The notes under the pieces: generated by a model
Told to the model about the DNA's origin: nothing
The model's input: the letters and a program-made list of their open reading frames with translations, nothing else
Databases searched by the model: none
DNA from: an uncultured Bacilli bacterium
GTDB lineage: Bacteria > Bacillota_I > Bacilli_A > RF39 > UBA660
NCBI GenBank assembly: GCA_934096405.1
Contig: CAKOLW010000001.1
Span: forward strand, 1-64,000
Direction: 5' to 3'
DNA: 64,000 nucleotides
Program-made: the position numbers and the translations under genes
Shown: positions 62,608-64,000 of the stretch, piece by piece
Layout: the number at the start of each line of letters is the position of its first letter
Numbering within the stretch: position 1 is the first letter of the stretch

Positions 62608-63006
62608 TTATCTATTATAATTACATTTTTTTAAATATTTTGATAATTCTACATCAGCTTCTGTTAGGTCATAATTTAATAAATTATCAACAATAACCCA
62701 TTTATATCCGGAATGATCATTTAATTTAAATTTTCCACTAACATATTCAGTTTCATATAATTTAAGAATAATTTTTTTATTAGGATATGTGTAAATTGCA
62801 GTCGTTACATATTTCTTAGCTTTTATAATAACATCGAATTCTTCCTTAATTTCTCTTTCAATTGCATGTTCTTCCGTTTCATTTTCTTTTACTTTACCCC
62901 CAGGAAATTCCCACTTTCCAATATTACAGGGATCCCCAGTAGATCTTTTTGCAATTAAAACTTTATTATCTTTTTTTATTAATGCTGCCACTACATTTAT
63001 TATCAT
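62608..63006 (-). CDS. NUDIX hydrolase, MutT-like
   Basis: 132 residues with a NUDIX box GGKVKENETEEHAIEREIKEEFD (G-x5-E-x7-REIKEE, split as GGKVKENE and EREIKEEFD). The opening NVVAALIKKDNKVLIAKRS and KWEFPGGKV are typical of 8-oxo-dGTP diphosphatases. The usual Gly after the box is Asp. Sanitises oxidised nucleotides or related substrates. Own ribosome site GGAGAG. Confidence 0.92.
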   Translation of the reverse strand: MIINVVAALIKKDNKVLIAKRSTGDPCNIGKWEFPGGKVKENETEEHAIEREIKEEFDVIIKAKKYVTTAIYTYPNKKIILKLYETEYVSGKFKLNDHSGYKWVIVDNLLNYDLTEADVELSKYLKKCNYNR

Positions 63007-63089
63007 TATACACTCTCCAAATAAATTTTACCAAATATAATAAAGAAATACCATACAATAATTAAAAAAAGATACTATATAATAATATC

Positions 63090-63656
63090 CTATTTAATAT
63101 TTGAATAAGTAAGTTTTAATGTATCTAATTTATTATTAAAACTAGTAATAAAATCATAATTTTCTTCTACAAGTCTAGCTTTTAATAAAACATCAGCATA
63201 TTCTTTAATTACTAACTTAGCCATATCCGAATCTAATTCTACTAATTTAAAATATGTTGTTCTAAAATCCTCATATAACCCCAACCATTCAAAATAATTT
63301 ATACTTCTACAACTATCAAAAAACTTTCTTAATACTCTTATTCTTGACACAATCATATAAATATATAAATCTTCTTTATTACCATTTTTATAAAAGGACT
63401 TAAATAACTCATTTTGAAAATTATTTAATATTAATTTTTCATCCCTATTAGTAGTTAAAACAAAAGCATTATATAAACATAATCCAAATCTAGATAAAAT
63501 TTCTCTATTTAGATTTTTTTCTTTATTAAATTTTTGATAAGTATCATAATACCCTTTCCAAGTAGCAAAATTAATACTTCTAGAAACTAGTTTACACTCT
63601 ACCACATTAACATATTCTTTAAATAATTTTTCATCTTCGTAATCTTTAGTTTTCAT
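63090..63656 (-). CDS. Hypothetical helical protein
   Basis: 188 residues, all-alpha in appearance with many Tyr/Phe/Asn. VSRSINFATWKGYYDTYQKFN and SCRSINYFEWLGLYEDF look like two copies of one helix-turn-helix unit, so an internal duplication is likely. No family recognised; no signal peptide. AAGGGGGA precedes the ATG. Confidence 0.6.
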   Translation of the reverse strand: MKTKDYEDEKLFKEYVNVVECKLVSRSINFATWKGYYDTYQKFNKEKNLNREILSRFGLCLYNAFVLTTNRDEKLILNNFQNELFKSFYKNGNKEDLYIYMIVSRIRVLRKFFDSCRSINYFEWLGLYEDFRTTYFKLVELDSDMAKLVIKEYADVLLKARLVEENYDFITSFNNKLDTLKLTYSNIK

Positions 63657-63723
63657 AAATCCCCCTTAAATACGCATTATAATACCATATTAAGTACAAA
63701 AAGTCAAATAAAACATTAGGTAA

Positions 63724-64000
63724 TTAATTACTACCTAATGTTACACTTATAGTTTTATCTTTTCCATTTCTGTTTACAATTACATCAACTTTAGAATCAA
63801 TATCATAATTATATAATCTGTATCTAAATTCAGCAATATTACTTACTTCATAGTCACCAATTTTAGTTATAACATCGCCCTTTTCAAAACCGGCTTTATC
63901 AGCTGGACTATCTTTTTCAACTTCAACAACAACCACACCTTTAGTAATATTTCTATCAATATTTATACCAGTATATCTAAGTTGATAAATATTACTTACA
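63724..64000 (-). CDS. htrA: 3' end of an HtrA/DegP-like serine protease (PDZ domain)
   Basis: The frame runs off the right edge, so only about 92 C-terminal residues are seen. IYQLRYTGINIDRNI leads into a PDZ domain: VVVVEVEKDSPADKAGFEKG, DVITKIGDYEVSNIAEFRY and VIVNRNGKDKTISVTL. This is the standard C-terminus of membrane-anchored S1C proteases that degrade misfolded envelope proteins. The catalytic domain lies outside the window, so protease activity cannot be confirmed. Confidence 0.85.
   Translation of the reverse strand, partial: VSNIYQLRYTGINIDRNITKGVVVVEVEKDSPADKAGFEKGDVITKIGDYEVSNIAEFRYRLYNYDIDSKVDVIVNRNGKDKTISVTLGSN

Overview
The window is very AT-rich chromosomal DNA from a low-GC Gram-positive bacterium, most likely a spore-forming, anaerobic, gut-type member of the Bacilli (Erysipelotrichia/RF39-like). 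The case rests on spore-coat genes (cotJB, cotJC, a CotF-domain pair), a germination hydrolase (cwlJ), a signal-peptide-less LysM amidase of the CwlC kind, a CIRCE/HrcA operator, strong GGAGG-type ribosome binding sites, pyruvate:ferredoxin oxidoreductase and rubrerythrin. TGA acts as a stop and the only tRNA-Trp reads UGG, so the standard bacterial code applies and this is not a UGA-recoding mollicute. No transposase, integrase, phage module or CRISPR array is visible.

Layout. 0-10.7 kb: an AAA/DUF4143 ATPase flanked by 23-bp tandem repeats; a tRNA t6A-modification block (tsaB-rimI-tsaD, with tsaE nearby behind an orphan LytTR regulator); cotJB-cotJC; an ABC exporter pair; a single-module Clp-like AAA+ protein; a membrane-anchored NlpC/P60 wall hydrolase. 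10.7-19.5 kb: tRNA-Asn, an unassigned small RNA, rubrerythrin, a CotF-domain pair, a CIRCE-controlled small heat-shock protein, a three-gene lipid/acyl cluster (SDR, E2-like acyltransferase, acyl-AMP ligase), a ZIP metal transporter, an alpha/beta hydrolase and a broken metallo-beta-lactamase-fold gene. 19.5-31.9 kb: YtxH, two surface or membrane proteins of unknown function, an ABC-F ATPase, tRNA-Trp, a diaminopentanoate-dehydrogenase-like enzyme, cwlJ, a large unrecognised coiled-coil protein, tag with a decayed ogt, the LysM amidase, a possible double-glycine leader peptide, a CPBP remnant and a second small-RNA locus. 31.9-56.2 kb: pyruvate:ferredoxin oxidoreductase, then about 20 kb of almost unbroken minus-strand surface-polysaccharide genes (TagO/WecA-like initiator, many glycosyltransferases, Wzm/Wzt exporter, Wzy-like polymerase/ligase, acetyltransferase, MdoB/LTA-synthase-like phosphoglycerol transferase, gpsA) with pssA embedded. 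56.2-64 kb: a cysteine-hydrolase/HExxH/C39 trio, a membrane protein, a dicarboxylate symporter, PAP2, psd, a diacylglycerol-kinase-type lipid kinase, a NUDIX hydrolase, a hypothetical gene and the 3' end of an HtrA-like protease.

How the genes fit together. gpsA supplies glycerol 3-phosphate for phospholipid and glycerol-phosphate polymers. pssA, psd and the lipid kinase indicate phosphatidylethanolamine synthesis and diacylglycerol recycling. The glycan locus probably builds a lipid-linked polymer exported by Wzm/Wzt and modified with phosphoglycerol. Most genes are on the minus strand in tightly spaced or overlapping operons. Several genes are visibly decaying (ogt, the MBL-fold gene, the CPBP gene), which suggests a genome under reduction.

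Everything here is read by eye. Family names rest on recognised motifs, not on searches.
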